A stretch of DNA of 64,000 nucleotides from contig CAVPZW010000008.1 of assembly GCA_963710315.1 (NCBI GenBank), positions 186,001-250,000 on the forward strand, in the 5' to 3' direction. Positions 1 through 9,659 of the stretch are shown in pieces; the stretch's first letter is position 1, and each line of letters opens with the position of its first letter. A program made the translations under genes and the position numbers. The stretch comes from Palsa-360 sp963710315. Lineage in GTDB: Bacteria; Acidobacteriota; Terriglobia; Acidiferrales; UBA7541. The notes beneath the pieces are model-generated. The model saw only the letters and a list, made by a program, of their open reading frames with translations, was not told the DNA's origin and did not search any database.

Positions 1-1
1 C

Positions 2-787
2 GAAGAAGGCGCCGCTGAAGTTGCGCGCGAACTTGGAGTACACCACGAACCGGAGGTGGATCGCAACTCGCTTGGCACTCCTTTGCTATCAAGCTTGTTT
101 GATCGCGCCGACCGTCTCGCCCGGCACGACCGGCTATGCTTCCTCAATGCGGATATTCTTCTCACCGATGATTTTCTGGCCGCCGCCACGAGATTGGCCC
201 ATATTCACGAGAGTTCCTTGATGGTAGGCCGTCGTTGTGACATGGATATCACGCAGCCACTGGATTTTTTGCAGCCGGACTGGGGCCAGCGCCTGCGTTC
301 CGCGGCCCGCGAGCGCGGAAGGCTGCGGCCACCGCAGTGGATCGACTATTTCGTATTTCCGCGTGGTCTGCTGGGCGAGCAGGTGCCTCCCTTTGCCGTG
401 GGGCGGCCGGGATATGACAACTGGCTCCTCTGGAAGGTTCGATCGATGCGCGTGCCTGTGGTGGATGTGACGCGTGTGGTCCTCGCGGTTCATCAGAATC
501 ATGACTACGCGCATCATCCGGGCGGGCAAAGCGGCCTTTGGCAGGACGTCGAAGCGAAGCAGAACTACGCGCTGCTTGGCAAGGGGCATTTTGCCACCAT
601 CGACAACGCCACGCACCGGCTTATGCCGAATGGGCTGCGGCCGAACTATTATCATTGGGTCGCACAGGCCAAGCGCAAGGTCTTGAGCGCTCGCAACGCA
701 GCATGGTTTGGGCTTCTGGACCTGACGCGGCCGTTGCGCCGGCGACTGGGACTGCGGCAGCGCCATAGTCCTGGGACTACAAGATAA
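2..787 (+). CDS. GT-A-like glycosyltransferase family protein (5' truncated)
   Basis: The frame is open from base 2 to a TAA at 785-787, so the gene begins before the window; 261 codons are present. The protein has an NADILL stretch and a WIDYFVFPRG stretch followed by GRPGYDNW and HQNHDY. I associate this layout with small GT-A-like sugar transferases found in bacterial polysaccharide clusters; that assignment is from memory of the family. There is no signal peptide or membrane segment in the visible part, so it should act in the cytoplasm. It is followed closely by a methyltransferase on the same strand, in line with a sugar-building operon. The donor and acceptor sugars cannot be told. Confidence 0.6.
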   Translation, partial: EEGAAEVARELGVHHEPEVDRNSLGTPLLSSLFDRADRLARHDRLCFLNADILLTDDFLAAATRLAHIHESSLMVGRRCDMDITQPLDFLQPDWGQRLRSAARERGRLRPPQWIDYFVFPRGLLGEQVPPFAVGRPGYDNWLLWKVRSMRVPVVDVTRVVLAVHQNHDYAHHPGGQSGLWQDVEAKQNYALLGKGHFATIDNATHRLMPNGLRPNYYHWVAQAKRKVLSARNAAWFGLLDLTRPLRRRLGLRQRHSPGTTR

Positions 788-819
788 GATTGAATTCGCG
801 AACCGGAGGCGGGCGTAGC

Positions 820-1566
820 ATGAGTCTTTTGAATAAATTAGCGGGCCGTGCGCTGAGAAAGGCGGCGCGAATCATCGATCCCCCACGCCCGATCCATCTG
901 CTCAACGATGAATACATTACCTGGCTTTGCTACGCGAACCCCGGCATGCTTGAGAAAGGGAATCTCTACTCAATCGATTACGCCATCAGCCATCTTCCCA
1001 GCGCGGCGCCAATTCTGGAAATCGGGACTTTTTGCGGCCTATCGACAAATGTGATTACCCACTTCAAGAGAAAACACGGCGTGAGCAACCCGCTGATTAC
1101 TTGCGACAAATGGGACTTTGAGAATGTGAACGGGCGCTCCAACATCGCGGATTCTCCGGTTCTATTTTCCGAATACAAGGCTTTCTCCAAGAATTCTTAT
1201 ATTCGGAATATCCAAATGTTTAGCCGGGACGATTTGCCCTTCACATTCGAGATGACGGCCAACGAGTTTTTTGATGCATGGGGAAGCAGAAACAACTGCA
1301 CGGATGTTCTGGGAAGATCACGCGATCTCGGCGGACCCTTCAGCTTTTGCTATATCGACGGCAATCATACTTATGAGTATGCCAAGCAGGATTTCCTGCA
1401 TTGCGACACGTATCTTGAGGATGGCGGTTTTATTTTATTTGACGATTCCACCTTGCCCGAATTCAGCTTGCACAATTTGATGCCAGAAATTATGGGTATG
1501 AGCCGTTATCGTCTTATTGCCGAGAATCCGTACCATCTTTTCCAAAAACTTGGCCCGAACCCGTAG
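820..1566 (+). CDS. class I SAM-dependent methyltransferase (Methyltransf_24-like)
   Basis: A 248-residue protein with the SAM-binding glycine motif LEIGTFCG at about residues 66-73 and a later CYIDGNHTYEYA strand, the arrangement of the Methyltransf_24 group of O-methyltransferases. The ATG at 820 is preferred over an in-frame TTG at 790 because GGAGG (805-809) lies ten bases upstream of it. The gene sits between a glycosyltransferase and an epimerase, so a role in methylating a surface sugar is likely. The substrate is unknown. Confidence 0.7.
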   Translation: MSLLNKLAGRALRKAARIIDPPRPIHLLNDEYITWLCYANPGMLEKGNLYSIDYAISHLPSAAPILEIGTFCGLSTNVITHFKRKHGVSNPLITCDKWDFENVNGRSNIADSPVLFSEYKAFSKNSYIRNIQMFSRDDLPFTFEMTANEFFDAWGSRNNCTDVLGRSRDLGGPFSFCYIDGNHTYEYAKQDFLHCDTYLEDGGFILFDDSTLPEFSLHNLMPEIMGMSRYRLIAENPYHLFQKLGPNP

Positions 1567-1597
1567 TTGTCCCCGTGGGGAATGGAGAATATACCGC

Positions 1598-2686
1598 TTG
1601 AAAATCCTGATCACCGGTGGCTGCGGATTTCTGGGCTCGACACTTGCGTTGCACTTGCGCGAGCGAGGGCACGAAGTGGTGGCCATGGACAATCTCGTGC
1701 GCCGCGGCAGCGAATCGAACATCGAGCGCTTGCAAAAACATGGAGCAACCTTCGTTCACGGCGATGTCCGGTGCGTCGAGGATTTTGCAGGCCTGCCGCC
1801 GGGGATTGAACTCATCTGCGACGCCAGCGCCCAGCCTTCGGTCGTTTCCGGCTATACCAATCCGATGTTCGATCTGACCAACAATACACTGGGCGTGATC
1901 CATGTTCTCGAGTATGCACGGGAACGCCGCTGTCCGATGATCTTCTGCAGCACGAACCGCATCTACAGCGCTGACCGCATCAACGCGCTGCCGCGCCGCG
2001 AGACCGCGACCCGCCTGGAATGGGATCGCGCCGCCTGGCAAAATCTTCCCGCGGAGAGCCGCCCGCCAGGCTTTGACCCCGAGCATGGTGTCTCAGAAGA
2101 GTTCAGCCTGGACGGAGCTGGCCGCAGCATCTACGGAGTCAGCAAATTGATGGCCGACGTTGTGTGCCAGGAATATGCGGACGCATTCGACATTCCGGTG
2201 ATCGTCAACCGCCTCGGCGTGATTTCCGGCGCGGGGCAATTCGGCAAAATCGATCAGGGATGGGTCGTCTGGTGGGCTGTGGCTTGCCGGTTTGGGCTGC
2301 CATTGAAATATATCGGGTGGGGCGGCAAACAGGTGCGAGACATTTTGTTTGTGGACGACGTGTGCCGGCTGGTGGAGCTGGAGATCGGCCAGATTGGCCG
2401 GTTGAAGAGCGGCGTTTTTAATGCCGGTGGCGGCGCCGCGAACTCGCTTTCACTTCTCGAGGCCACGCAATATTTTGAGAAACAATCGGGCCGTTCGATG
2501 TCGATTTCTCATGAACAGAATCCGCGCAAGGCGGATACCGTGGTTTATATTACGGATAACCGCAAGGTGGAACGCGTCCTTGGTTGGAAGCCAAGAGTCA
2601 GTCTTGCCGAGGGGCTGGATTCCATCCTCACTTGGATTGGTGAAAACGAGGCGCAGTTGAGCGCCAGGTATCGGCAGGCGGGCTAG
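1598..2686 (+). CDS. NAD-dependent epimerase/dehydratase (CDP-paratose 2-epimerase-like)
   Basis: An extended short-chain dehydrogenase of 362 residues. The Rossmann motif TGGCGFLG is at residues 6-13, CSTNRIYS at about 117-124 and the catalytic YGVSK at about 179-183. The STN-x-x-Y signature and overall layout resemble CDP-paratose/tyvelose 2-epimerases and related nucleotide-sugar epimerases. The TTG at 1598 fits the family N-terminus and follows a purine-rich GGGGAATGGAG stretch; an upstream in-frame start at 1517 would overlap the methyltransferase. It probably supplies an activated sugar to the neighbouring transferases. The exact sugar is not determined. Confidence 0.75.
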   Translation: MKILITGGCGFLGSTLALHLRERGHEVVAMDNLVRRGSESNIERLQKHGATFVHGDVRCVEDFAGLPPGIELICDASAQPSVVSGYTNPMFDLTNNTLGVIHVLEYARERRCPMIFCSTNRIYSADRINALPRRETATRLEWDRAAWQNLPAESRPPGFDPEHGVSEEFSLDGAGRSIYGVSKLMADVVCQEYADAFDIPVIVNRLGVISGAGQFGKIDQGWVVWWAVACRFGLPLKYIGWGGKQVRDILFVDDVCRLVELEIGQIGRLKSGVFNAGGGAANSLSLLEATQYFEKQSGRSMSISHEQNPRKADTVVYITDNRKVERVLGWKPRVSLAEGLDSILTWIGENEAQLSARYRQAG

Positions 2687-2706
2687 ACCGCCACAAGCAA
2701 TATTCC

Positions 2707-3777
2707 ATGGAAACAAAAATCATCCCGCGCGTGACCGTTCTGATTGACACCTACAATCACGAGCATTTCATTGAGCGCGCCATTTCCAGCGTCCTGGAGC
2801 AGGATATGCCCATGGACAACGTCGAAATTCTGGTGGTGGACGATGGTTCGACCGACCGAACGCCGGAAATTGTTCACCAGTTTGAGCCGCGTGTGCGCCT
2901 GATTCGCAAACAAAACGGCGGCCAGGCATCGGCCTTTAATCTCGGCTTTGCGCAGGCTCGCGGAGAAATTCTGGCGACATTGGATGGTGACGATTGGTGG
3001 GCCAGGGAAAAACTTCGCCGAGTCATAGAGACGCTCGATGCGAATCCCGAAGTTGCAATTGTGGGCCATGGTTTTTACGAAACATATTCCGATGGGCGGC
3101 CCAATGGGCTGATTCTTCCGGGCCGGCCATACCGGTTGGATCTCACCTCTCTGCAAAATGCCGAATTGTTTCGACACCTGGCCGCATTTTTCGGAACCAG
3201 CAGGATGACGATCCGAAAACGTGTTCTGGACCGGATTCTTCCAATACCGGAAGAACTGACAATCGAGGCCGATGAATATATCTTCACCCTCGCTCCCGCC
3301 ATCGGTCCGGCCATGATTTTGAACGAGCCGCTCTGCAACTACGGAATACATTCCGGCAATCTATTTCAGTTTGGAAAGTTTGAGCCCGCCAAAGTCCGGC
3401 GCAAGATGAATGTTCTGGACGTCCTTTTGCGCGAGCTTCCTCCAAAGCTCCGGAAATTCGGCGCATCCGAAGAGATTATTTCCACGCTATTTCAGGGTAC
3501 GCGGGTTGAGGCGGGGCGCGCCCGGCTAAGCTTGGATGGAGGCAGTCCGTTGGAAGCCTTTTCCATTGAGCGCGCTGCGTTCAAAGCCTCTTATCATATA
3601 GTAACTATGCGCTACCGTTTGTTCCAGGCGATGGTTTTGTTGCAGACTTTGCTCCTGCCGCCACGGGTGTTCTATCGTCTGCGAAGGTGGTACACGGCAA
3701 AGGGTTTATCTCGTTTCCGGAGCTGGACCGGAGAACCCGCGCCGGCAGTGCAACTGGTGGAGCGGCGGCCTGGATGA
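2707..3777 (+). CDS. family 2 glycosyltransferase
   Basis: A 356-residue GT2 protein. The N-terminal GT-A fold shows VDDGSTD at residues 44-50 and the metal-binding DGDD at 93-96, and NGGQASAFNLG precedes it as in many GT2 enzymes. The C-terminal third is rich in basic and hydrophobic residues and may sit on the membrane, but no clear transmembrane helix is seen. It lies 20 bases after the epimerase and 4 bases before an FkbM methyltransferase, so co-transcription is likely. It should transfer a sugar from a nucleotide donor during polysaccharide assembly. Confidence 0.8.
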   Translation: METKIIPRVTVLIDTYNHEHFIERAISSVLEQDMPMDNVEILVVDDGSTDRTPEIVHQFEPRVRLIRKQNGGQASAFNLGFAQARGEILATLDGDDWWAREKLRRVIETLDANPEVAIVGHGFYETYSDGRPNGLILPGRPYRLDLTSLQNAELFRHLAAFFGTSRMTIRKRVLDRILPIPEELTIEADEYIFTLAPAIGPAMILNEPLCNYGIHSGNLFQFGKFEPAKVRRKMNVLDVLLRELPPKLRKFGASEEIISTLFQGTRVEAGRARLSLDGGSPLEAFSIERAAFKASYHIVTMRYRLFQAMVLLQTLLLPPRVFYRLRRWYTAKGLSRFRSWTGEPAPAVQLVERRPG

Positions 3778-3781
3778 GGAT

Positions 3782-4693
3782 ATGAATACAACGTTGATGG
3801 GAGCAGCCGCCCACGGGCTTGGCAGCCTTCGAATTGGTCGCCGCGCAGTACCGGGCCAAGGACGGTTAGTAGACGGCCTCGGCAGACTTGCATGTTGGAT
3901 GGGCGGAGACCGTGCGGTGGCATCGCCGTGGCCTGGAGTGCGATTCGAAACGAATCTAACCGACCGAATCCAGAGGCAGATGTGGGCTGGTGTATACGAG
4001 CCGCACGTGCGCGAATGTTTCGACGTACTGCTTGAACCGGGAGCGGTTTATTTCGATGTGGGCGCGCACATCGGATTTCACGCTGTATTTGCCGCGCATC
4101 GCGTTGGGCAGCAAGGACGCGTCTTCGCCTTTGAAGCCGACCCGCGCGTCTACGAGCGCCTGGCCCGCAATCTTTCCCAATTCCCCTGGGCGCAGGCCGT
4201 GAACTCGGCTGTTTGGGACCGCACAGGCTTGCTCGTTTTTGAGCGCTCCTCAACCAAGGGTGAATCAGGCTGGGGGACCGTGAGTGCAGTTCGTGACTTC
4301 GGCAGGGGAGAGCACGTGGAAATTCCCTCGGCGGCTCTCGATGATTGGTTTCGTGATTTACGGCTGGAGCGTTGGGACGCGATGAAACTGGACGCCGAGG
4401 GATCTGAACTTGCCGTTTTGCGCGGGGCTCAATCTTCACTGGAAAAGTTTCGACCAATCTTGATTATGGAGATGAATACAATTGTTCTCGAACAGGGCGG
4501 TGTATCGCCCTCAGCCGTAGCGGAATTTTTAAACGAGCGGGAATATCTAATATTCCGGGTTGATTTCCGCCGCTTGGAGCCGTGGAACCTCGCAAAGCAT
4601 GCGGACTTTTGCGATGTCCTTTGCTTGCCCGCCGAGCTTGCGCCCCAAGTCTTAGTACGGCTGGCAAGGAAAGGTTTTGTGCAGACTCGTTAA
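3782..4693 (+). CDS. FkbM family methyltransferase
   Basis: A 303-residue protein with the SAM site FDVGAHIG at about residues 91-98, FAFEADP at about 115-121 and the FkbM-type MKLDAEGSE motif further on. FkbM enzymes methylate hydroxyl groups of sugars or polyketides using SAM. A GAGG sequence is just upstream of the ATG at 3782. The first 50 residues are variable, so a later start is possible. Context points to O-methylation of a surface sugar. Confidence 0.8.
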   Translation: MNTTLMGAAAHGLGSLRIGRRAVPGQGRLVDGLGRLACWMGGDRAVASPWPGVRFETNLTDRIQRQMWAGVYEPHVRECFDVLLEPGAVYFDVGAHIGFHAVFAAHRVGQQGRVFAFEADPRVYERLARNLSQFPWAQAVNSAVWDRTGLLVFERSSTKGESGWGTVSAVRDFGRGEHVEIPSAALDDWFRDLRLERWDAMKLDAEGSELAVLRGAQSSLEKFRPILIMEMNTIVLEQGGVSPSAVAEFLNEREYLIFRVDFRRLEPWNLAKHADFCDVLCLPAELAPQVLVRLARKGFVQTR

Positions 4694-4776
4694 GTCCACG
4701 GACGTTGTCGGCATCCAGGACAGTTTAGGAAGAGCTTCGCCGGCTCCGCGAATTCAGTAGTCAGAAAGGCAGTACA

Positions 4777-6027
4777 GTGAAATCGCCGAGAATTGCATGG
4801 CTTGATTCGCGAGAGAGCGACCAGCGACGTTCCCTGTCATCCTCCTCGTCTCCTCGTCCACGCCAAGAACGTGTCCCGGAGCTCGATGGACTCCGGGGAG
4901 CGGCGATATTCATGGTCTTGATTTTTCACTATTTGGAGCAACAAGGAGCAGTTACAGGAGGCGGCCTGAATCCTATTTTACAACGCCTAGTTCTGATGGG
5001 ATGGTCTGGAGTGGATCTTTTCTTTGTTCTCTCCGGCTTTCTGATCGGAGGCATACTCGTCAACGCACGCAATTCGTCTTCTTATTTCAGGACGTTTTAT
5101 ACGCGGCGATTCTTTCGTATCATTCCCATCTACTATCTGTGGATTCTTGCGTATATCCTTTTGATTGGCTTCGCAGGGCCCGTCCTGCGCGCCCGATCCA
5201 ATTCCGGCCTCATCATGGCGCCGGGCCTGCCGATCTACTCGCATTTCTTTTTCGTGCAGAACTTGATGGTCATCCCGTATACAGGACTGGCTGGGGCCTG
5301 GTTTTCGCACCTCTGGTCCCTAGCCGTCGAGGAACAGTTTTACTTGGTGTCGCCGGTAGTGGTCCGGCTTCTTTCCATCCGCCTCCTGACGATTTTTCTG
5401 GCGTGTGTGATTGTAGCGGCGCCCCTCTTGCGCATTGTGCTTCTAGCTAGACACGCGGACCCGTGGCTGGTAAGCGTCCTCATGCCTTGCCGGGCCGACT
5501 CCCTTGCGATCGGGATGCTCGCGGCGGTGTTCTGGCGCCGGGAGCAATTTCGGGAATGGCTGTCGAATCAAAGCGCAATGTTGTACACAATTCTTGCCGT
5601 ACTTTTCGCCGGCGTCGCGGCTTTGTGGAAGTGGTCGCCGGAGTCGCAGACCCTGGGCATGGAGACGATTGGCTTCACGTGGTTGGCCGCGTTTTATGTC
5701 GTGGTTTTACTGCTTGCATTGGTCCGGCGGGAGGGTCCGATCGCCCGGTTGGCGCGCATGGCATGGCTGCGGGAGCTTGGCAGGATTTCGTATTGCGTCT
5801 ACATCATCCATCTTGTGGTGAATGTCGTTTGTCATTCGTTTTTGCGAAGAGCGTCACCGGCTACCGCTGATTGGCGCGGCACGGCGGTCACCCTTTTCTC
5901 CGCTATTGCGACCGTTTGCATCGCCTGGATTTCCTGGAAAGTTTTCGAAGGCCCGCTGCTTCGCCTCGGGCACTCGTTTAAGTATCGGCCTGCAGCGGGC
6001 ATGGTGATGGACCTTGGATCGCAATAG
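4777..6027 (+). CDS. acyltransferase family 3 membrane protein (OafA/NodX-like)
   Basis: A 416-residue integral membrane protein of the acyltransferase 3 family. It has the N-terminal ELDGLRG motif followed by a helix with FHY (His about residue 51), an LWSLAVEEQFYLV motif near residue 185, and about ten hydrophobic segments. Members transfer acetyl or other acyl groups to extracytoplasmic sugars. The GTG start at 4777 follows AGAAAGG. The first 30 residues are Ser/Arg-rich and outside the fold. It is the first of two such enzymes in the cluster, the second being at 13408. Confidence 0.85.
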   Translation: MKSPRIAWLDSRESDQRRSLSSSSSPRPRQERVPELDGLRGAAIFMVLIFHYLEQQGAVTGGGLNPILQRLVLMGWSGVDLFFVLSGFLIGGILVNARNSSSYFRTFYTRRFFRIIPIYYLWILAYILLIGFAGPVLRARSNSGLIMAPGLPIYSHFFFVQNLMVIPYTGLAGAWFSHLWSLAVEEQFYLVSPVVVRLLSIRLLTIFLACVIVAAPLLRIVLLARHADPWLVSVLMPCRADSLAIGMLAAVFWRREQFREWLSNQSAMLYTILAVLFAGVAALWKWSPESQTLGMETIGFTWLAAFYVVVLLLALVRREGPIARLARMAWLRELGRISYCVYIIHLVVNVVCHSFLRRASPATADWRGTAVTLFSAIATVCIAWISWKVFEGPLLRLGHSFKYRPAAGMVMDLGSQ

Positions 6028-6129
6028 GGACGGTGTCGGACAGAGCATCTTCTTGCATCTCTTCCTCTATACGCTGCGTGCGAGAATGGTTAGAGTTCGT
6101 CTGGAACCAAAGGAGTCCGGCGATCTTTT

Positions 6130-7803
6130 ATGATCACCTTGGGATTTAACTATTCGCAAATGCACGATTCTTCCGCCTGTATCGCCCAGGATGGCGAACT
6201 CCTTTTTGCGGTGGCCGAAGAGCGCATCAGCCGGATCAAGCACGATGCCGGTTTTCCGCGCCTGGCAATCCGCGCCTGTCTGGACTTCGCGAAGGTGGGA
6301 CCCGATCAGCTCGATTTCGTTTGCCAGGGCTGGCCCGCTCCGCGCAGCGTTTTTGCGACGGACCTAAAGTGCTTTTTGCGCGGCCAGTATCCTGTCACCT
6401 ATATGAATGTGTTGAACTCCGCGCGGCATTACGCGAGCATGGCCCACCAAAATGGCGGGTTCAAAACATTCGCACAAAATTTCGGCCCGACCAAAGCGCA
6501 AATGCGTTTTGTGGACCACCATTTGGCCCACGCCATCAGCGCGTATTCCTACGGAGATTTCGACAAAGCTGCCGTGGTCGTGATGGACGGCCGCGGCGCC
6601 TGGGAGGCCAGTTCCATTTGGTACGGGCACGACGGCAGGCTCGATCATGTGCTCACGATTCCATGGCCGAATTCGCTGGGCTTGTTTTACGCGCAGTTCA
6701 CGCAATACCTCGGGTTCGTTCCCAACAGCGATGAATGGAAAGTTATGGGCCTTGCGCCCTACGGGAACCCCGGCGTGAATCTCGGTGAATTCATTTCTTT
6801 GGATCAGGAGATATACCGCGTCAACGCGCCACTTCTGTTCGAGCGCAACAAGGGCATTTCCGCCATCGCCAAACGGCTTGGCCCCGAGCGCACGCCCGAA
6901 AGCGAAATCGACGATAGTTTCAAGAACATTGCCTTCGCCGTGCAAGACGCGTGCGAGGCCGCCATGCTGGCGTTGGTGAAGCTGGCGACGCAGAAGACCG
7001 GATGCCGCAACGTGTGCCTCGCCGGAGGCGTGGCGCTCAACTCGAAGGCGAATGGGAAGATTCAAGCGTCGGGCATTGTCGACAACATTTTCGTGCAGCC
7101 CGCGGCGTCAGACGATGGAGTGGCGCTCGGCGCCGTGTTTGCGCCGTACCTCGACGGCGGCGGACGGTTGCCCATGAAGCCGCTTCGCCACGCCTATCTC
7201 GGCCCCGAATTTTCCGACGCGGAAATCGAGAAGGCTCTGCGCACATACAAGCTGCGCGCCACAAAGTTGGAAGATGTAGCCACAACCACTGCCGAACTTT
7301 TGGCCAATGGGAAAATCATTGGTTGGTTCCAGGGACGAATGGAGTTTGGTCCGCGCGCGCTGGGGCATCGCTCGATCCTGGCCGATCCGCGCGATCCGGA
7401 AATGAATGCCAAAGTGAACAACGCGGTGAAATTCCGCGAATGGTGGCGCCCGTTTGCGCCCTCCATGCTGAAAGAAGTGGCGGGAGAATATCTCGAACAC
7501 GCCTGCGATTCTCCGTTCATGATTCTCACCAACCCAGTGCGTCCCGAAAAGCGAGATATCATTCCGTCGGTCACGCACGTCGATGGAAGCGCGCGCCCGC
7601 AGACGGTGGAAAAGGAAATCAACCCGCTGTATTGGAATCTGATCAACGAATTTGGCAAGCGCACGGGCGTGCCAGTCCTCATGAACACTTCGTTCAATCT
7701 GCGCGGTGAGGCCATCGTAAACACGCCCACGGACGCCATTCGCACATTCTTCAGCTCAGGCATGGATGCGCTTGTCATCGGCTCCTACCTGGTGGAAAAG
7801 TGA
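6130..7803 (+). CDS. NodU/CmcH-type carbamoyltransferase
   Basis: A 557-residue protein with both domains of the carbamoyltransferase family. The N-terminal Kae1-like domain has HDSSACI at about residue 12 and the metal-binding HHLAH at 130-134. The C-terminal domain has FGPRALGHRSILADPR near residue 410 and an NTSFNLRGEAIV motif near the end. Relatives (NodU, TobZ, CmcH) use carbamoyl phosphate and ATP to carbamoylate sugar or antibiotic hydroxyls. Its stop overlaps the start of the next glycosyltransferase by four bases, so the two are probably translated together. The likely product is a carbamoylated surface sugar. Confidence 0.88.
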   Translation: MITLGFNYSQMHDSSACIAQDGELLFAVAEERISRIKHDAGFPRLAIRACLDFAKVGPDQLDFVCQGWPAPRSVFATDLKCFLRGQYPVTYMNVLNSARHYASMAHQNGGFKTFAQNFGPTKAQMRFVDHHLAHAISAYSYGDFDKAAVVVMDGRGAWEASSIWYGHDGRLDHVLTIPWPNSLGLFYAQFTQYLGFVPNSDEWKVMGLAPYGNPGVNLGEFISLDQEIYRVNAPLLFERNKGISAIAKRLGPERTPESEIDDSFKNIAFAVQDACEAAMLALVKLATQKTGCRNVCLAGGVALNSKANGKIQASGIVDNIFVQPAASDDGVALGAVFAPYLDGGGRLPMKPLRHAYLGPEFSDAEIEKALRTYKLRATKLEDVATTTAELLANGKIIGWFQGRMEFGPRALGHRSILADPRDPEMNAKVNNAVKFREWWRPFAPSMLKEVAGEYLEHACDSPFMILTNPVRPEKRDIIPSVTHVDGSARPQTVEKEINPLYWNLINEFGKRTGVPVLMNTSFNLRGEAIVNTPTDAIRTFFSSGMDALVIGSYLVEK

Positions 7804-8894
7804 GCGTTGAGAAAGCGATCCTGCTTCTTGGCCGTCGAGACGAGCCAGTGGACGGCGTGGCGGATTATTGCGAAAAGCTGAGGGAAGCCGGTCTCTCTCG
7901 CGGAGTTTCGTTTGATCTCGTGCCGGTTCGCTGGGCAGAAAAAGGATGGAGCCAAGCGATCGCGGAATTGCGCGAAGCAGCCGCGGAATGGCGCGGCCGC
8001 TGGGTCTTTCTGCAATACACGACATTGGCGTGGTCGCGCCGTGGATTTCCTCTGCGCGCGCCGGGCGTTCTCGATGTGATCAGGCAATATGGCGCTCGAC
8101 CTGCCGTTGTTTTTCATGACTTCATGCCGTTGCGTGGTACGGGAATCGTCGGCTCCATACGTGGACATTCTCATCTGCGGGTCCTGCGCCAACTTTATGC
8201 GCGGTCGGACTTGGCAATTTTCACCGTTCCTGTGGACAATATCACTTGGCTTCCCGCGCAGCGCGGCAAGGCTATGTTCATTCCCGTCGGATCCAATTTT
8301 CCGGAACTCAGTGGCAACATCGATAACAATGGAGCGCCACCGTCAACTGTATCCACGGTTGCCGTCTTTGGCATAACGGGCGGCGACGTGGGCACGGAGG
8401 AAGTTGGGGATATCGCTCACGCATTGAAGGGCGCGCAGTCCAAAGGTGTCCGCCTGCGCCTGATCGCGATTGGGAGGGGCTCCGAGGTATTTGAAGGGGC
8501 GTTACGCAACGCGCTGCGCGAGACCGGCATTGAAGTTTCCATGCTGGGCTTGATGCCTGCCAAAGATCTCGTTCAGGCTCTGGCAGGCGCTCAGGTAATG
8601 CTGTGCGTTCGCGGACATGTTTCCAGCAGGCGAGGGAGCGCGATCGCCGGGATTGTCTGTGGTTTGCCCATCGTCGGCTATCGCGGAGCGGAGACTGGTT
8701 TTCCGATTACCGAGGCCGGCGTAAAGTTAGTTGACGTGCGCGATCGAGTAGGCTTGGTTGAAGCTCTTTTCCAGGTTCTAAGCGATGAGAAATTATGCCT
8801 TGAATTGCGGCAACGCAGCGCAACGGCAGCCCGCAAATATTTTTCTTGGGACGCAATTGCATCCCAGTTCGTTGGCGCAATGACCGTTAGATAG
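7800..8894 (+). CDS. glycosyltransferase, GT4/GT-B-like
   Basis: A 364-residue protein beginning with GTG at 7800, overlapping the carbamoyltransferase stop. It shows features of GT-B retaining enzymes: an N-terminal VADYCEKLREAG region resembling the GVADYT start of many GT4 enzymes, a VFGITGG turn near residue 190, and a C-terminal region containing CGLPIVGYRG. The usual EPFG motif is not obvious, so the catalytic class is less certain. It is predicted to be cytoplasmic and to act with the overlapping carbamoyltransferase. Confidence 0.65.
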   Translation: MSVEKAILLLGRRDEPVDGVADYCEKLREAGLSRGVSFDLVPVRWAEKGWSQAIAELREAAAEWRGRWVFLQYTTLAWSRRGFPLRAPGVLDVIRQYGARPAVVFHDFMPLRGTGIVGSIRGHSHLRVLRQLYARSDLAIFTVPVDNITWLPAQRGKAMFIPVGSNFPELSGNIDNNGAPPSTVSTVAVFGITGGDVGTEEVGDIAHALKGAQSKGVRLRLIAIGRGSEVFEGALRNALRETGIEVSMLGLMPAKDLVQALAGAQVMLCVRGHVSSRRGSAIAGIVCGLPIVGYRGAETGFPITEAGVKLVDVRDRVGLVEALFQVLSDEKLCLELRQRSATAARKYFSWDAIASQFVGAMTVR

Positions 8895-8927
8895 CGGGCC
8901 GATTTCCGTTTACTTCGTTGCGGCCCG
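8895..8927. terminator. inverted repeat between convergent genes, possible terminator
   Basis: A CGGGCCG arm at 8895-8901 pairs with CGGCCCG at 8921-8927 across a 19-base loop, just after the stop of the plus-strand glycosyltransferase and before the end of the minus-strand methyltransferase. There is no T run, so intrinsic termination is only a guess from position and pairing. Confidence 0.3.
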
Positions 8928-8957
8928 TGCAATCGGAAATTGCGCCGCCTGACAATC

Positions 8958-9659
8958 CTACAAAACTTCCATCGCCACTTGAGTGTAATAGTCGCCTGCC
9001 GCTCCCAGCGCTTTGCACTTGCGGCTGAAGGCGGAGCAGTAGTCGTGAAAAGCCCGCCACTCATGCAATGGATTGGCGAACTCGTCGAAGATCAGGATCG
9101 AACCCGGCCGTATCAGAGGGTCGAGCGTGGCCAGGGTGTACATCGTGGAAGAAAACAGATCTCCGTCACTATGAATAATCAGTCTGGAGCGGGGAGTGAA
9201 GTCCACCAAGAACGGGCGCAATGTTTCGTTGAACCAGCCTTTCAGAAAACGAATCCGCGGATCGCTGGTTTGAGGCACGACTCCCCCCACGGACATCGCG
9301 CCTTTCTTTGACTCTCCCGTAACGCTGACCCAATCCTCGGGAATTCCTTCAAAAGAATCGAAACCAAAAAAACGGCTGTCGGGATGGGTGTTTAAACCGC
9401 TCCACTTAAAAAGTGAATCCCCGTAACGGACTCCAAATTCAAGATAATCGATGGGTTCTTCAGCCAGCACTTTCGACTGCACATCCGCGTAGAGTTCAAA
9501 TCTGTGTTTAAAGTATGGAATAGGCTGATTGGCTTTCAGCCACTGATGCAATTGCGTGTTTCCGCCCAAAGCATTCAAGAAGTCTCCTTGATTCTTGAAC
9601 ATCGCATAGGCAAGGCGCTTTCTACGAGATTCGCTCATCAGCAGCAAGAGCTTCTTCAT
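8958..9659 (-). CDS. TylF/MycF-like class I methyltransferase
   Basis: A 233-residue protein with YLEFGVRYGDSLFKW (SAM site), FGFDSFEGIPEDW and a late IHSDGDLFSSTMYTL plus LIFDEF motif, matching the macrocin O-methyltransferase (TylF/MycF) group. Two ATG codons are adjacent; the second (9657-9659) is chosen because GGAGG is four bases upstream of it. It is on the strand opposite to the flanking sugar genes and converges with the previous one. It probably O-methylates a sugar. Confidence 0.75.
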   Translation of the reverse strand: MKKLLLLMSESRRKRLAYAMFKNQGDFLNALGGNTQLHQWLKANQPIPYFKHRFELYADVQSKVLAEEPIDYLEFGVRYGDSLFKWSGLNTHPDSRFFGFDSFEGIPEDWVSVTGESKKGAMSVGGVVPQTSDPRIRFLKGWFNETLRPFLVDFTPRSRLIIHSDGDLFSSTMYTLATLDPLIRPGSILIFDEFANPLHEWRAFHDYCSAFSRKCKALGAAGDYYTQVAMEVL

